64,000 nucleotides of DNA from Hanstruepera marina (lineage in GTDB: Bacteria; Bacteroidota; Bacteroidia; Flavobacteriales; Flavobacteriaceae), in assembly GCF_019880635.1 (NCBI RefSeq), contig NZ_JAINVX010000001.1, positions 1,552,123 through 1,616,122 of the forward strand, read 5' to 3'. A program made the translations under genes and the position numbers. This document shows positions 16,431 through 26,296 of the stretch, piece after piece. Below the pieces are notes generated by a model, which worked only from the letters and a program-made list of their open reading frames with translations, was not told the DNA's origin and made no database searches. Position 1 is the first letter of the stretch; every line of letters begins with the position of its first letter.

Positions 16431-16715
16431 TTAATTGATTAATTTAATTATATAATTACCAACAATAATTGCAACTGAAACAATTGCCAATATATTGATA
16501 ACTCTTGTTGCGTGTTTAAATTTAAAGAAAATATTTAGGACTATAATTACGAATAGGGGAATTAACGTATATATAGCTGGATACATAAAAAAGGCTTCAA
16601 CAAATTCGCCTTTAAAAATTAATGCTACTGAACGTTGTAAGCCACAGCCCATACATTCAAAACCAAAAAGTTTTTTGTTTAAGCAAGGAATCATGTAATC
16701 TTCTACAGAAGACAT
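16431..16715 (-). CDS. DUF2752 membrane protein
   Basis: 94 residues. The DUF2752 signature is present: PCLNKKLFGFECMGCGLQRS (residues 9-28), with the two cysteines of the CxxCG part, followed by a helix and two membrane segments. Members are small inner-membrane proteins of unknown function. It pairs with the CCC-motif gene directly downstream, a combination typical of Bacteroidota. Confidence 0.8.
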   Translation of the reverse strand: MSSVEDYMIPCLNKKLFGFECMGCGLQRSVALIFKGEFVEAFFMYPAIYTLIPLFVIIVLNIFFKFKHATRVINILAIVSVAIIVGNYIIKLIN

Positions 16716-16764
16716 AAATGGTATTAATAAATTTCAATCAAAGGTATAAAACTACTACGAAGAA

Positions 16765-18654
16765 TTAATTTTTATTTGCAACAATAACTTTTTTACTGAT
16801 TTCTTCACTAGACTTGAGTTCAATTTTAGTAATATATACACCATCGCTTAAGCTTTGGGTAGAAAATTTATAATTACTTTTTAAAGGTAAATTTGTTTCG
16901 TTTAGAATGTGTTTACCAGTAATGTCAAACAAAGTAACTTGATTAATGCTTAATCGTTTAGGGTTTATAATAGTAAGCTGCGAATTGGAATTATCCTGAT
17001 ATATTGTAAAATCATTACTAGTTATTTCATCGGTACTTAAAGATTCAGATGTAAATGTAATTTCAAATCTATCAGAATATAATCCTTGGTCTAAAATTAA
17101 TTCATAGGCTTGAACTGTTAAATCAACATACACATCGTTGTCTATATCGTGAATATATATAGGTTGCGACTCCTCAAAATTTTGGACATCGTAGATTCCA
17201 AACCTAACCAATTGCTGATTTTGGACCTTTACCACCAAAGGAATGGTTAGGGTTTCATTAAAATTAAAAGCTTGAATGATATATGGTGTACCTTCAAGAG
17301 TCCAATGCGCATCTGAATTTAGTAATTCACTTATTTGGGCTTCTAGGCCATAATCAAAACCGTTTGTAGCGGTACGATGAAAGTTCATTAATAATTGTCG
17401 GGTATATGAACCAGAACCGTTGTTGTCAAAACCTACATTTATTCTAAAGCGTTTAAAGTCTTCAGGAACCACATTGTAACCTTCATCGGTATATTGTGTT
17501 TCTGAAGTTCTATTGGCGTGCGCCCCATCGGTTCTAAAGAAACTACTGTTGGCATCAGACTGCTTATAATACACTCTGTGTGAATTCTTAAAAACAACGC
17601 TACTAGCACTCCCGGAGCCCTCCATCATGAAGCCTTGTCCAATAGGGATGTACCTGTAGGCTGTTTTAGGCATGGAGTTCGCAATTGGTGGACCAGAAGC
17701 AATAGAGCCATCTAATAAATACATATAAAAAACGGCAGGTGTAAAAGAATCTACAACAGTGTCATCGGTTAAATCGGCAGGCGTTCCATTGTTATTTGTA
17801 GCTGCATTAGTATACAAAGCATACCCACCAACATAGTCAGCTAAATTATGGGAACTAGATCCAGGATGCTGTTGCCAATATTTTAATACTCCAGTAGTAT
17901 TGGTTTGATTATGTGAATCGTGAATAAAATAGTACGAGTCAATAGCAGAGGGATAAGGATTCCCCACTAAAGTTTCTTTATTCGGGTTAATGGTTGCAGA
18001 AATGTCCCCCTTATTTGGTCGTCCACGAAAATCGTATTGTTGTGCTCCACTTGGGTTACCTTTCATGGTAAATCCATAGCCTGGGGCAAGGGTTCCGCTA
18101 GGGTCGCCACCAACAGGTAGTGAACCGCCTCCTAATCCAATCCAATCTTCATAAGGATTGGTTGTAGCAGGTAAACCAATGTAGGTATAAAGCCAATAAC
18201 TGGCTATTTGGGTAGTAGTGCCATCATATCCGCTTATAAAACCAAATGGCGTACTTGTGATTGGTGCAGCAGTTTCCCTGTAAAAATTAATATTGGGTGT
18301 AAACACAGAATTCCCAGCAGGACCACTGTTTATACCAACAGGCGAACCCCAATAATTATATTGATAGGTGTTTGAGTTTCCAGTTTGGTAAACACTTAAC
18401 CTACCGGTTCCAGAATTTCCAGTAACACCATTGCCTTGAAATAGTTGCGCATCATCTCGTAAATAAATGTATGCATTGGTACCATCTAAATTAATTGCGT
18501 TGGTTACAAATAATGGCACTGAAGCTCCAGAAGCATCAGAGCTAAACCCATCGCCATCAACAAAAACATAGCTGTTATTACTGACGTATAAATCAGATTG
18601 AGCATATGTTAAATTGAAAAGAATAATTATAAGAAACGTAAATATGTTTTTCAT
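16765..18654 (-). CDS. secreted protein with T9SS type A sorting domain
   Basis: 629 residues with a signal peptide (MKNIFTFLIIILFNLTYAQ). The middle is Gly/Ser/Thr/Asn-rich and beta-structured without a recognised catalytic motif. The last 75 residues form a type IX sorting domain (ISTDEITSNDFTIYQDNSN-like lead, then QVTLFDITGKHIL and GVYITKIELKSSEEISKKVI). It should cross the outer membrane through the type IX system and be released or anchored on the surface. It ends a three-gene run with two other exported proteins (18718, 19033). Sorting domain is sure; function unknown. Confidence 0.85.
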   Translation of the reverse strand: MKNIFTFLIIILFNLTYAQSDLYVSNNSYVFVDGDGFSSDASGASVPLFVTNAINLDGTNAYIYLRDDAQLFQGNGVTGNSGTGRLSVYQTGNSNTYQYNYWGSPVGINSGPAGNSVFTPNINFYRETAAPITSTPFGFISGYDGTTTQIASYWLYTYIGLPATTNPYEDWIGLGGGSLPVGGDPSGTLAPGYGFTMKGNPSGAQQYDFRGRPNKGDISATINPNKETLVGNPYPSAIDSYYFIHDSHNQTNTTGVLKYWQQHPGSSSHNLADYVGGYALYTNAATNNNGTPADLTDDTVVDSFTPAVFYMYLLDGSIASGPPIANSMPKTAYRYIPIGQGFMMEGSGSASSVVFKNSHRVYYKQSDANSSFFRTDGAHANRTSETQYTDEGYNVVPEDFKRFRINVGFDNNGSGSYTRQLLMNFHRTATNGFDYGLEAQISELLNSDAHWTLEGTPYIIQAFNFNETLTIPLVVKVQNQQLVRFGIYDVQNFEESQPIYIHDIDNDVYVDLTVQAYELILDQGLYSDRFEITFTSESLSTDEITSNDFTIYQDNSNSQLTIINPKRLSINQVTLFDITGKHILNETNLPLKSNYKFSTQSLSDGVYITKIELKSSEEISKKVIVANKN

Positions 18655-18717
18655 ATAATCGATATTTTATTTGTCAATTGACTGACTATTTCAATAGATT
18701 TTATATTAAAATTAATT

Positions 18718-19026
18718 TTATTCATCTGATTTATAAGCGCCTATAGATTTAAGTTCTGGTGTTTTACTTTTCAGAGTATCTTGTGTTATGTCTTTATTTA
18801 GATTCCTGACAACAACAGAAGATGTATTTAATTCAGGAGTTGCATTACTTTTTTTTAAAAAACTTAAACTATCTTTTCTTACTTGTGATTGATTCTCATT
18901 CATACCATAGCTTTTAAGAATTGGTTTCTCAATTTTATCGCCACTACTTTTTTTGTTTTGTGAAAAACTCACACAAAAAATTGATAAAAAAAGTAACGTT
19001 AAATAATATCTTTTTTGAATCTTCAT
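18718..19026 (-). CDS. small exported hypothetical protein
   Basis: 102 residues with a signal peptide (YYLTLLFLSIFCVSFSQ). The mature part is short, polar and lysine/serine-rich with no motif that I recognise and low predicted structure. It lies 6 bp after the gene at 19033 and just ahead of the T9SS cargo gene at 16765, all leftward, so the three may be co-expressed. Function unknown. Confidence 0.6.
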   Translation of the reverse strand: MKIQKRYYLTLLFLSIFCVSFSQNKKSSGDKIEKPILKSYGMNENQSQVRKDSLSFLKKSNATPELNTSSVVVRNLNKDITQDTLKSKTPELKSIGAYKSDE

Positions 19027-19032
19027 GATTAA

Positions 19033-19761
19033 TTATTGTAGTACAGTTAATGTAAGGTGATGGTAATCTGGGTTGGTGTTAGCAAATATTGCTGCATTAG
19101 GAGTCCCTAAGATTCCTCCAACTTGTCCTTGTAGTTGTATCGTATAAGTATTGCCAATTGTCAATCCAGTTAGTAATTTATTAAAAGCTAAACTCCAAGG
19201 AGTAACAGTACCAGTTAAATCATCATAACTTTGTATTTTGGTGTTGGAGCCACCAATTGAAGTTGTGCCATTTCTTGCCCTTATTTGAACAAAAGCCATT
19301 GAATTAGTATAACCAAATCCAGATGCCGTAAACATAATTAGTACTGAAGTTTTAGTTGCAGTAAAGGTTAAAGATGCACCAGTAATATTTGTCCAACTAG
19401 CAGAGCTTATCTGAAAATCAGTATTTACGGAAACACTTTGAATAGGTGCTGTTTGCTCAACACGAACCCATCTAGAACCATTGTTATAATATTGCCCTGG
19501 TGTAACATCATTTATAGTGGCAGTGTTATAAACAGACATTCCTTGAACATGAGCACTAAGAGGCGCAAAGCTAGCTGTAGAGGTAAGATTCATTCGTGGC
19601 AAAAGTAAACCACCAACATTTGTTGAGGCATCAATATCTAGCAGAGCATTGCTATTCGGACTGGTTGTACCAATACCAACTTGTGCGTAAGTTGAAAAGC
19701 ACATTGTAATTATTAAAGCGAAATATAAGGAGCCTTTAAAAAGTTGTGTATTTTTTTTCAT
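19033..19761 (-). CDS. exported surface protein with VGIGTTSP-type N-terminus
   Basis: 242 residues with a signal peptide (ALIITMCFSTYAQ). The mature start VGIGTTSPNSNALLDIDAST and GGLLLPRMNLTSTA are a hallmark of Flavobacteria surface or tail-fibre-like proteins. The rest is beta-rich (ITGASLTFTATKTSVLIMFT). It lacks a type IX sorting domain, so localisation beyond the periplasm is uncertain. It leads a run with the genes at 18718 and 16765. Function unknown; adhesion or matrix is a guess from family context. Confidence 0.65.
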   Translation of the reverse strand: MKKNTQLFKGSLYFALIITMCFSTYAQVGIGTTSPNSNALLDIDASTNVGGLLLPRMNLTSTASFAPLSAHVQGMSVYNTATINDVTPGQYYNNGSRWVRVEQTAPIQSVSVNTDFQISSASWTNITGASLTFTATKTSVLIMFTASGFGYTNSMAFVQIRARNGTTSIGGSNTKIQSYDDLTGTVTPWSLAFNKLLTGLTIGNTYTIQLQGQVGGILGTPNAAIFANTNPDYHHLTLTVLQ

Positions 19762-19891
19762 AGAATGTTCATTTTAAGTGAAATAGACACTATAAAATAA
19801 GAAAAAAAATGACACATATTAATTTGATGTTCTGTCATTTATAATTATTTTCGACCAATAGTTAATTTTTCACGATAATTGTATATTTAAA

Positions 19892-20086
19892 TTGAAATAT
19901 TTTAATTACTTATTGATTGTAATTGGCTGCACTGTAGCTATTTACGCACAGGCGGAAGTCAAGCAGAATGAACTGGTTTTGATTGCTGGAATCGTTATTT
20001 TAATGCTTGGCGTTTATAGGATTTCTAAAACTATTCCGAGTAAATTCGCTACTAAAGACAATGACGTTCTAGATGAAGAAGAATAA
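19892..20086 (+). CDS. small two-helix membrane protein upstream of Smr gene
   Basis: 64 residues with two hydrophobic segments (YLLIVIGCTVAIYAQA and LVLIAGIVILMLGVY) and an acidic C-terminus. It overlaps the Smr-domain gene by 14 bp, so translation is coupled. I do not recognise a named family; a small protein in this position before the Smr gene appears in other Flavobacteriaceae, as I recall. Function unknown. Confidence 0.6.
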   Translation: MKYFNYLLIVIGCTVAIYAQAEVKQNELVLIAGIVILMLGVYRISKTIPSKFATKDNDVLDEEE

Positions 20087-20624
20087 GCTTGAAATTGGAG
20101 ATTTTGTTTCGGTTTTAGATGATGATTTATCGGGAACAGTAACTAAAATGAATAACAGCAATATTACCATTGAGACTGTAGACGGATTTAATCTGGATTT
20201 TGATGAAAGCGAGTTGGTAAAAATCAATAATCCATTACATATCTCCATATCATCTCATGATATACTGGAAAAAGAACAACCTGTTAAAAAACAAAGACCA
20301 AAACAAAAAGCCAAGGAACGTTTTCAGCCTACTTTAGAAGTGGATTTGCATATCCATCATCTTACTGAAAACTCAAATAGAATGACCAATCATGAGATGC
20401 TAACATTGCAATTGGATACAGCAAGACGGCAACTGGAATTTGCCATACAGAAACGTATTCAGAAAGTGGTCTTTATTCATGGTGTAGGAGAGGGCGTTTT
20501 AAAAATGGAATTGGAATACTTGTTTGGCAGATACAATAACGTTAAGCATTATGATGCCGACTACCAAAAATATGGACTAGGAGCCACCGAAGTCTATATT
20601 TATCAAAATGTAAATGCAGAATGA
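20073..20624 (+). CDS. Smr-domain protein (DUF2027/MutS2 C-terminal type)
   Basis: 183 residues. An N-terminal SH3-like beta barrel (GDFVSVLDDDLSGTVTKMN) and a linker rich in Lys/Gln lead to a C-terminal Smr domain (LEVDLHIHHLTEN at about 88-100; VVFIHGVGEGVLK with the conserved HGxG). Smr domains are nucleases or nucleic-acid binders; in Bacteroidota this short form is free-standing rather than fused to MutS. It is coupled to the small membrane protein before it, and its 3' end meets the convergent lipoprotein gene with a gap of 2 bp. Confidence 0.82.
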   Translation: MKKNKLEIGDFVSVLDDDLSGTVTKMNNSNITIETVDGFNLDFDESELVKINNPLHISISSHDILEKEQPVKKQRPKQKAKERFQPTLEVDLHIHHLTENSNRMTNHEMLTLQLDTARRQLEFAIQKRIQKVVFIHGVGEGVLKMELEYLFGRYNNVKHYDADYQKYGLGATEVYIYQNVNAE

Positions 20625-20626
20625 TT

Positions 20627-21565
20627 CTAAAAATCGGGAGTTACAATACGTGAACTCTCTAATCTATCATCACCTTCTAAAGTCCCAAAATCAAATTCGT
20701 CTAGGTCAATAGTTGGTAGTCTAACTTCTTTAATTTCTAACTCTACAGTAAATTTTTGATCTATTACGTGTGGTCTGTAGGCTGTAGCTGGTACTGTTGT
20801 ATTTACAACAGGGTTTAGGTAATCAGCTATTGAAGGGTCTGTAAAATCGTTTGCTGGGTTTTGGTCTTCAGAAAAATTTTCTTCGTCAATAGTTAAAACA
20901 CCATCTCCATCATCATCATCATCCAGGTAATTTGGAACACCATCCATATCGGTATCTGCAGGATTTGTGAGTGGATCACCATCGCCATCCAAGTCTGGAT
21001 CGAGATCCAGCTCGGTACTTGTTAATACATTGTCGCCATCGTCGTCAAAATCTAGATAGTCGGGAATGCCGTCACTATCCGTATCAGTTGGGTTGGTAGA
21101 CGGGTCGTCGTCTCCATCTAAATTCTCATCTTCCATGTCTGCAGGAACACCATCCTCGTCGTCTTCTAAAAGGAACATGTATATTCCGGCTTCTCCTTCA
21201 GTACTCTGTAAATCTTCAATTATTTCAATACCTGAAGGCGGTACAGGGCTACAAAACAATGTTGTTGGGTCTGAATTATACGTTCTGTAATTAAATTTAT
21301 TAGTATCTCCGTTAATGTTTACAATAAGTGTGTCTGTAACTAATTCGCCATCGTCATCCACCTCCAATAACTCGTCTAATGTTACTGGTGGATTGGTAAT
21401 TTGAAGCGATAGACTTTCATGGGGAAATTCTTTTATTTGAAAAAACACCAATTCGCCACAGGTTTTGAAGGTGTCGCCAAATTCAATTTCAACGGTTATA
21501 ATATCACCATCGTCACAAGATGTTGTACAAATAAGTAGGGTAAGTAACCAAAAAAGTTTGCGCAT
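20627..21565 (-). CDS. lipoprotein with thrombospondin type 3-like calcium repeats
   Basis: 312 residues from MRKLFWLLTL, seven codons inside the longest frame; this start gives a clean lipoprotein signal (LLICTTSC). Residues about 140-230 are extremely Asp-rich with repeats of the form DTDSDGIPDYLDFDDDGD, the calcium-binding thrombospondin type 3 pattern. The flanking regions have no recognised motif. It is likely an outer-membrane or surface lipoprotein. Upstream it is divergent from cysteine desulfurase. Function unknown. Confidence 0.78.
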   Translation of the reverse strand: MRKLFWLLTLLICTTSCDDGDIITVEIEFGDTFKTCGELVFFQIKEFPHESLSLQITNPPVTLDELLEVDDDGELVTDTLIVNINGDTNKFNYRTYNSDPTTLFCSPVPPSGIEIIEDLQSTEGEAGIYMFLLEDDEDGVPADMEDENLDGDDDPSTNPTDTDSDGIPDYLDFDDDGDNVLTSTELDLDPDLDGDGDPLTNPADTDMDGVPNYLDDDDDGDGVLTIDEENFSEDQNPANDFTDPSIADYLNPVVNTTVPATAYRPHVIDQKFTVELEIKEVRLPTIDLDEFDFGTLEGDDRLESSRIVTPDF

Positions 21566-21643
21566 GAATAGCATATTTTTAAGCAAAAATAAAAGAATAT
21601 CTAAATATACAACGTAGCGAATTATAAATAATTTTATTTCAAG

Positions 21644-21651
21644 TATTTTTG
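21644..21651 (+). promoter_or_regulatory. -7 promoter element of the cysteine desulfurase gene
   Basis: TATTTTTG followed by CAA, matching TAnnTTTG, 40 bp before the ATG at 21692. No clear -33 TTG is seen. Confidence 0.55.
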
Positions 21652-21691
21652 CAATTCAATTAATTCTAGATTAGATACAAGCACACGATTT

Positions 21692-22837
21692 ATGAAGACA
21701 GTTTATTTTGATAATGCGGCAACAACCCAAGTTAGGGACGAGGTGATTAACACCATTACCGATGTTATAAAAAATAATTTCGGAAATCCTTCATCAACAC
21801 ATAGTTTTGGGAGGTCATCTAAAGTTTTAGTTGAACAATCTAGAAAAACAATAGCCAAGTATTTACATGCTACTGCTAGTGAAATTGTCTTTACCTCTGG
21901 AGGAACAGAAGCCGATAATTTTGCCATTCAATGTTCGGTTAAACATTTGGGTGTGACACATATTATTACGTCTCGATTGGAACATCATGCAGTGCTTCAC
22001 ACGGTTGAGGAACTTGAAAGAAATGAAAGGATTCGTATAAGTTATGTAAATGTTAATAGCAGCGGAGAAATTGATTACAATCATTTGGAGAGCTTATTAC
22101 AAGACGATGAAAAAACACTGGTAAGTTTAATGTTGGTTAACAATGAAATTGGCAACATTTTAGATGTTAAACGTGTTGGTGACTTATGCAAAACCCATGA
22201 GGCTTTGTTTCATTGTGATGCGGTACAGTTTGTGGGGCATTTTAAAATTGATTTACAAGATATCCATGTTGATTTCCTAGCAGCAAGTGCTCATAAGTTT
22301 CATGGGCCAAAAGGTGTAGGGTTTGCTTATGTTCGTAAAAATTCAGGATTAAAGGCTCTGTTATTTGGTGGTGAGCAGGAGCGTGGATTACGAGCAGGAA
22401 CAGAAGCTGTACATAATATAGCGGCTATGGAAACCGCTTTACAAGTTGCTTATGATGCATTAGATGAAGAACGCCAATATATTACAGAACTGAAATCTTA
22501 TTTTATTGCCGAAATAATAAAAACCATCCCAGGCGTTACGTTTAATGGCTTGTCTGGAGATTTAGATAAAAGCACCTATACGTTGGTCAATGTTTGTTTG
22601 CCATTTACAGCGGACCAAGGTCAGATTTTATTATTCCAGTTGGATTTAAAAGGTATAGCTTGTTCAAAAGGGAGCGCTTGTCAAAGTGGGAGCTTAAAAG
22701 GTTCTCATGTGTTAGCCGAGATTTTAACTGATGATGATATTAAAAAACCATCCATTCGGTTTTCATTTAGTATTTATAATACTAAAGAGGAAGTTGATTA
22801 TGTAATAAGCGTTTTGAAAGCGTTTAACCAAAATTAA
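21692..22837 (+). CDS. cysteine desulfurase (NifS/IscS-like)
   Basis: 381 residues, class V PLP aminotransferase fold. The opening VYFDNAATTQVRDEV, the TSGGTEADNFAI PLP-phosphate loop, the PLP lysine in SAHKFHGPKGVGF and the catalytic Cys loop (ACSKGSACQSGS) are all present. It removes sulfur from cysteine as an enzyme-bound persulfide for FeS-cluster or thiolated tRNA synthesis. No isc or suf partners are nearby, so it may serve tRNA thiolation or a general role. Confidence 0.93.
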   Translation: MKTVYFDNAATTQVRDEVINTITDVIKNNFGNPSSTHSFGRSSKVLVEQSRKTIAKYLHATASEIVFTSGGTEADNFAIQCSVKHLGVTHIITSRLEHHAVLHTVEELERNERIRISYVNVNSSGEIDYNHLESLLQDDEKTLVSLMLVNNEIGNILDVKRVGDLCKTHEALFHCDAVQFVGHFKIDLQDIHVDFLAASAHKFHGPKGVGFAYVRKNSGLKALLFGGEQERGLRAGTEAVHNIAAMETALQVAYDALDEERQYITELKSYFIAEIIKTIPGVTFNGLSGDLDKSTYTLVNVCLPFTADQGQILLFQLDLKGIACSKGSACQSGSLKGSHVLAEILTDDDIKKPSIRFSFSIYNTKEEVDYVISVLKAFNQN

Positions 22838-22899
22838 TTTGGTAGATGTGTATTTCTTTCGTAAACTCGCTATGGAATTATAACATTAAACTTTTTGCT

Positions 22900-23781
22900 A
22901 TGAACAACTCAAGACTATTTCGTAACACTTTTTCATTATTTTGTCTTATTTTATTGGTAATAAGCTGTAGTAGTGATGACGACAACTCTGGTGATATAAT
23001 TACCCCACAACCAAAAGTTTTTGAAGGTGATGTTGTACTGTCTTCACAATCTGAAGTTGACGATTTTGGTACGAATGGTTATAATGTTATTGATGGTTTT
23101 TTATTTATTGGTGTAAACGACCCTAACTCTCCAGATCAGGTAACTAATATTAGTGATTTAAGCTCGTTGTTAAGTATAAGTTCGGTTCAATACGGTGTTA
23201 CAGTCTATAACAATCCACAATTGAATAACTTGGATGGATTAAATAGTTTGACGTATATAAATGGTGGTGCTTTAACAATTGATTCTAATGAAAGTTTAGT
23301 CTCTATAAGTGCGTTAACAGGCCTAGTATCATTTAGGTCTTTAGAAGTAGTTGGTAATCCAATGCTCTTAAACATTGATGGTTTAGAAGGTGTGCAGTCT
23401 TCTCGCGAATCTATTATTATTAGTAATAATTCAGGTTTGTTGAATATTGATGGATTAAGTGGCTTAAGAACTATAGGAGGTGAATTTTTGTTTATTTCTG
23501 ACAATGAATCGTTAGCCAATATAAATGGTTTAAGTAATTTAGAGAACGTTGACAGAGATATTGTAATTAGCAGTAATATTGAATTAACCAATTTAAACGG
23601 ATTATCTAGCTTGCAGAATGTAGGAGAAGATATCTATATTAATTTTAACGAGGGGTTAGTTAACTTTTGTGGATTGGAAAACTTATTTATGGAAGGTTCA
23701 TTAGTAGGATCATTCAATACACTTGGTAATGGATTTAATCCTACTTCTGATGACATGGTTAATGGGAATTGTAGTTTGTAA
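22900..23781 (+). CDS. lipoprotein with leucine-rich/receptor-L-like repeats
   Basis: 293 residues from MNNSRLFRN; the frame's first ATG at 22846 would put 18 residues before the signal peptide. Lipobox LLVISCSSDDD, with an acidic tail after the Cys as in surface-exposed Bacteroidota lipoproteins. The body has about eight repeats of the form NLDGLNSLTYINGGALTID, typical of the receptor L / LRR-like beta-helix. It probably mediates surface contacts; ligand unknown. It follows cysteine desulfurase but is functionally unrelated. Confidence 0.78.
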   Translation: MNNSRLFRNTFSLFCLILLVISCSSDDDNSGDIITPQPKVFEGDVVLSSQSEVDDFGTNGYNVIDGFLFIGVNDPNSPDQVTNISDLSSLLSISSVQYGVTVYNNPQLNNLDGLNSLTYINGGALTIDSNESLVSISALTGLVSFRSLEVVGNPMLLNIDGLEGVQSSRESIIISNNSGLLNIDGLSGLRTIGGEFLFISDNESLANINGLSNLENVDRDIVISSNIELTNLNGLSSLQNVGEDIYINFNEGLVNFCGLENLFMEGSLVGSFNTLGNGFNPTSDDMVNGNCSL

Positions 23782-23822
23782 TCGTTTTCCACATTAAGGA
23801 TTTTATTCACAACCTACCACAT

Positions 23823-26285
23823 TTAAAAGCGCATACTGGTTCTAACGTTAAAAACTCTTGGCGTTAAGTAATTAGGAATTCCATATTGGCGCTTACTGTA
23901 GGCGTCTCTTACCCATGTGTTTGTGATTGAGTTTTGAACGTCAAATACATTAAAAATTTCAAATCCCACGGAAAGGTATTTAAACGGTTTACGCCAGCCT
24001 TTGTCGAAATTGTCATTGTCATCCACGATTACATACGAGAAACCAACGTCAGCCCGTTTATAATCGGGTAGTCTATTTTGATATTGATAAGGGTCTGCAT
24101 AACTAGGTGCACCACCAGGTAATCCCGTGTTATACACTAAATTTAAGTACATTTTCAGCTTTGGTAGGCTAGGTACATAATCTTGAAATAAGGCTGCAAA
24201 TTTTAAGCGTTGATCTGTTGGTCTGGCTATATAACCTCTATCATCTATATTTTCTTCAGTCTTTAGGTATCCAAAACTAAACCAAGATTCCGTTCCAGGG
24301 ACAAACTCACCATTCAATCGCATATCAAGTCCATAGGCATAGGCTACAGCATTGTTTTTTGCCTGATAGCGAATACGAACATTATCAATGTTGTATGGAT
24401 TAACATCGGTTATGTTTTTATAAAAAACTTCGGTGTTGAGTTTAAAAGGGCGTTCCCACATTTTAAAACTGTATTCATGCCCTAAAACAACTTGAATAGA
24501 CCTTGGTGCCTTAACATCTGGTTGAACAGACCCAGATGAATCCCGAAGTTCTCTGTAGAAAGGCGGCTGGTAATACAAACCACCACTTATTCTAAATAGC
24601 ATGTCGGCATCCCAATTGGGTTTAATGGCAAATTGTCCTCTAGGACTTATAACAGTCTGACTAGAGCTTTCAATGCCATCGCCACTAACGTTCCAATTAT
24701 GGACACGTGCACCAATGTTAAACCAAACATCGTTATCTCCAATTTCGGTTCGTCTACTCCATTGCGCATAGGCTTGAACTCTATTGATTTGTACATCGTT
24801 AAAAGCTCTAACATTTTGATAGGCTTCCAACGGACCTCCATAAGGCGCGTAGGGTTGTTCGTTAAACGCATCGCTAGAAGGTGGATTAATGGCAAATCCT
24901 GCAGAGTCAATCACTTCCCATTCAACTAATCTGTCGCGAATGTCTTCGTTAGTGTACTTTACTGAAAATTTTAAATCATTTTGTTCAACGGTGTAGTCTG
25001 CATTAACTTCAACATTTGTTATAAAAGCATCTAAATCATTACGACCATGATTAAGTTGTGAACCAATACCTTCGGTAAATTCCACTTCCCCTAAATCCTC
25101 ATCACCGATATTAGTGTTAACTTCCCCTAAGCGGTATTCTGCTAAAATATCAAAATGTTCTTGCTCTGTAGTATGAAATGCAGATACAATGGCATTGACA
25201 GTTAAATTGTCGTTGGCAAAGTATGTTCCTTTTAAGGCTCCAAAAAAAGTTTGATATTCATCTTGTTCTTGGCCCTCATAAAATACCAGCAATGCCAAAG
25301 GGTTTTGTAGTGTGCCAAAATTGGTTTGTCTGGTTTCAGGCTCGTAATTATATTGATTGATTGAAGCGTTTCCTAAAAAGCTCAACTGGAACTTATCGGT
25401 AAATTTATAGGTTATGTACGATTGAATATCGGCAAAGCGCGGATCGTAATTGGTTTCAGTTTCTTTTGCTTGAACCAAAAGACTGTTATCACGATACCTA
25501 ACACCTAAAATACCGGACAACTTAGAATCTTTGCTAATAGCTCCAACTGAAGCACTGGCACCTAATAGGCTTAAGTCTACTGTTGATCCAAAATCTACTG
25601 GTTTTTTGTATGTGATATCCAATACAGAAGCGAGTTTGTCGCCATATTTAGCCTGAAATCCACCTGCAGAAAATTCAACGTTTTGTACTAAATCAACATT
25701 GGTAAAGCTTAAGCCTTCTTGCTGACCAGAACGAATTAAAAAAGGTCTGTAAACTTCAATGCCGTTTACATACACCAAATTTTGGTCGTAATTTCCGCCG
25801 CGAACCATATATTGTGTACTTAACTCATTATTTCCACTTACTCCAGGGAGTGTTTTTAATAAATTTTCAATACCAGGATTTGCTCCAGGAATTTTTCTAA
25901 TGGTTTGTGGTTCTAATGTCGTGACACCTTCAACAGCTGTTCGTTTCACGTTTGAAATAACAACGGTTGATATCTGCTCGACATTGACATCCATAACAGG
26001 GTGAAATTCGATTTCCTCTCCGTTTTTAAGATTAAAGGTAGCCACAACACGTTTATGTGATAAGTGCGTGAATTCTATCCTTACATCTTGATTTGCAGGA
26101 ATTTTTATGGTAAAAAAACCATTTTCGTTTGTAGTAGTACCAGTTTCTCCAGTGTTTACATTAACATCAGCAATGGGATTGTTCGATTCATCTAAAATAA
26201 CACCTCTTACAGTTCCGGTTTGGGCAAACCCTATGGCAGATAGAATAAAAAGTAAAGGAAAAAGAAAATTAAGTTTATAGCTCAA
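23823..26285 (-). CDS. TonB-dependent receptor with carboxypeptidase-like regulatory domain
   Basis: 820 residues with a signal peptide. Residues about 22-110 form a CarboxypepD-reg-like domain (GVILDESNNPIADVNVNTGE). The plug domain follows (VEGVTTLEPQTIRKIPGANP; MVRGGNYDQNLVYVNGIEV), then the 22-strand barrel, ending in RVFNVRTSMRF with the terminal Phe. It imports a large substrate (siderophore, glycan or peptide) across the outer membrane with TonB energy. No SusD-like partner lies beside it; the neighbour is an M23 peptidase. The substrate cannot be inferred. Confidence 0.92.
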   Translation of the reverse strand: MSYKLNFLFPLLFILSAIGFAQTGTVRGVILDESNNPIADVNVNTGETGTTTNENGFFTIKIPANQDVRIEFTHLSHKRVVATFNLKNGEEIEFHPVMDVNVEQISTVVISNVKRTAVEGVTTLEPQTIRKIPGANPGIENLLKTLPGVSGNNELSTQYMVRGGNYDQNLVYVNGIEVYRPFLIRSGQQEGLSFTNVDLVQNVEFSAGGFQAKYGDKLASVLDITYKKPVDFGSTVDLSLLGASASVGAISKDSKLSGILGVRYRDNSLLVQAKETETNYDPRFADIQSYITYKFTDKFQLSFLGNASINQYNYEPETRQTNFGTLQNPLALLVFYEGQEQDEYQTFFGALKGTYFANDNLTVNAIVSAFHTTEQEHFDILAEYRLGEVNTNIGDEDLGEVEFTEGIGSQLNHGRNDLDAFITNVEVNADYTVEQNDLKFSVKYTNEDIRDRLVEWEVIDSAGFAINPPSSDAFNEQPYAPYGGPLEAYQNVRAFNDVQINRVQAYAQWSRRTEIGDNDVWFNIGARVHNWNVSGDGIESSSQTVISPRGQFAIKPNWDADMLFRISGGLYYQPPFYRELRDSSGSVQPDVKAPRSIQVVLGHEYSFKMWERPFKLNTEVFYKNITDVNPYNIDNVRIRYQAKNNAVAYAYGLDMRLNGEFVPGTESWFSFGYLKTEENIDDRGYIARPTDQRLKFAALFQDYVPSLPKLKMYLNLVYNTGLPGGAPSYADPYQYQNRLPDYKRADVGFSYVIVDDNDNFDKGWRKPFKYLSVGFEIFNVFDVQNSITNTWVRDAYSKRQYGIPNYLTPRVFNVRTSMRF

Positions 26286-26296
26286 GACAGTTATTT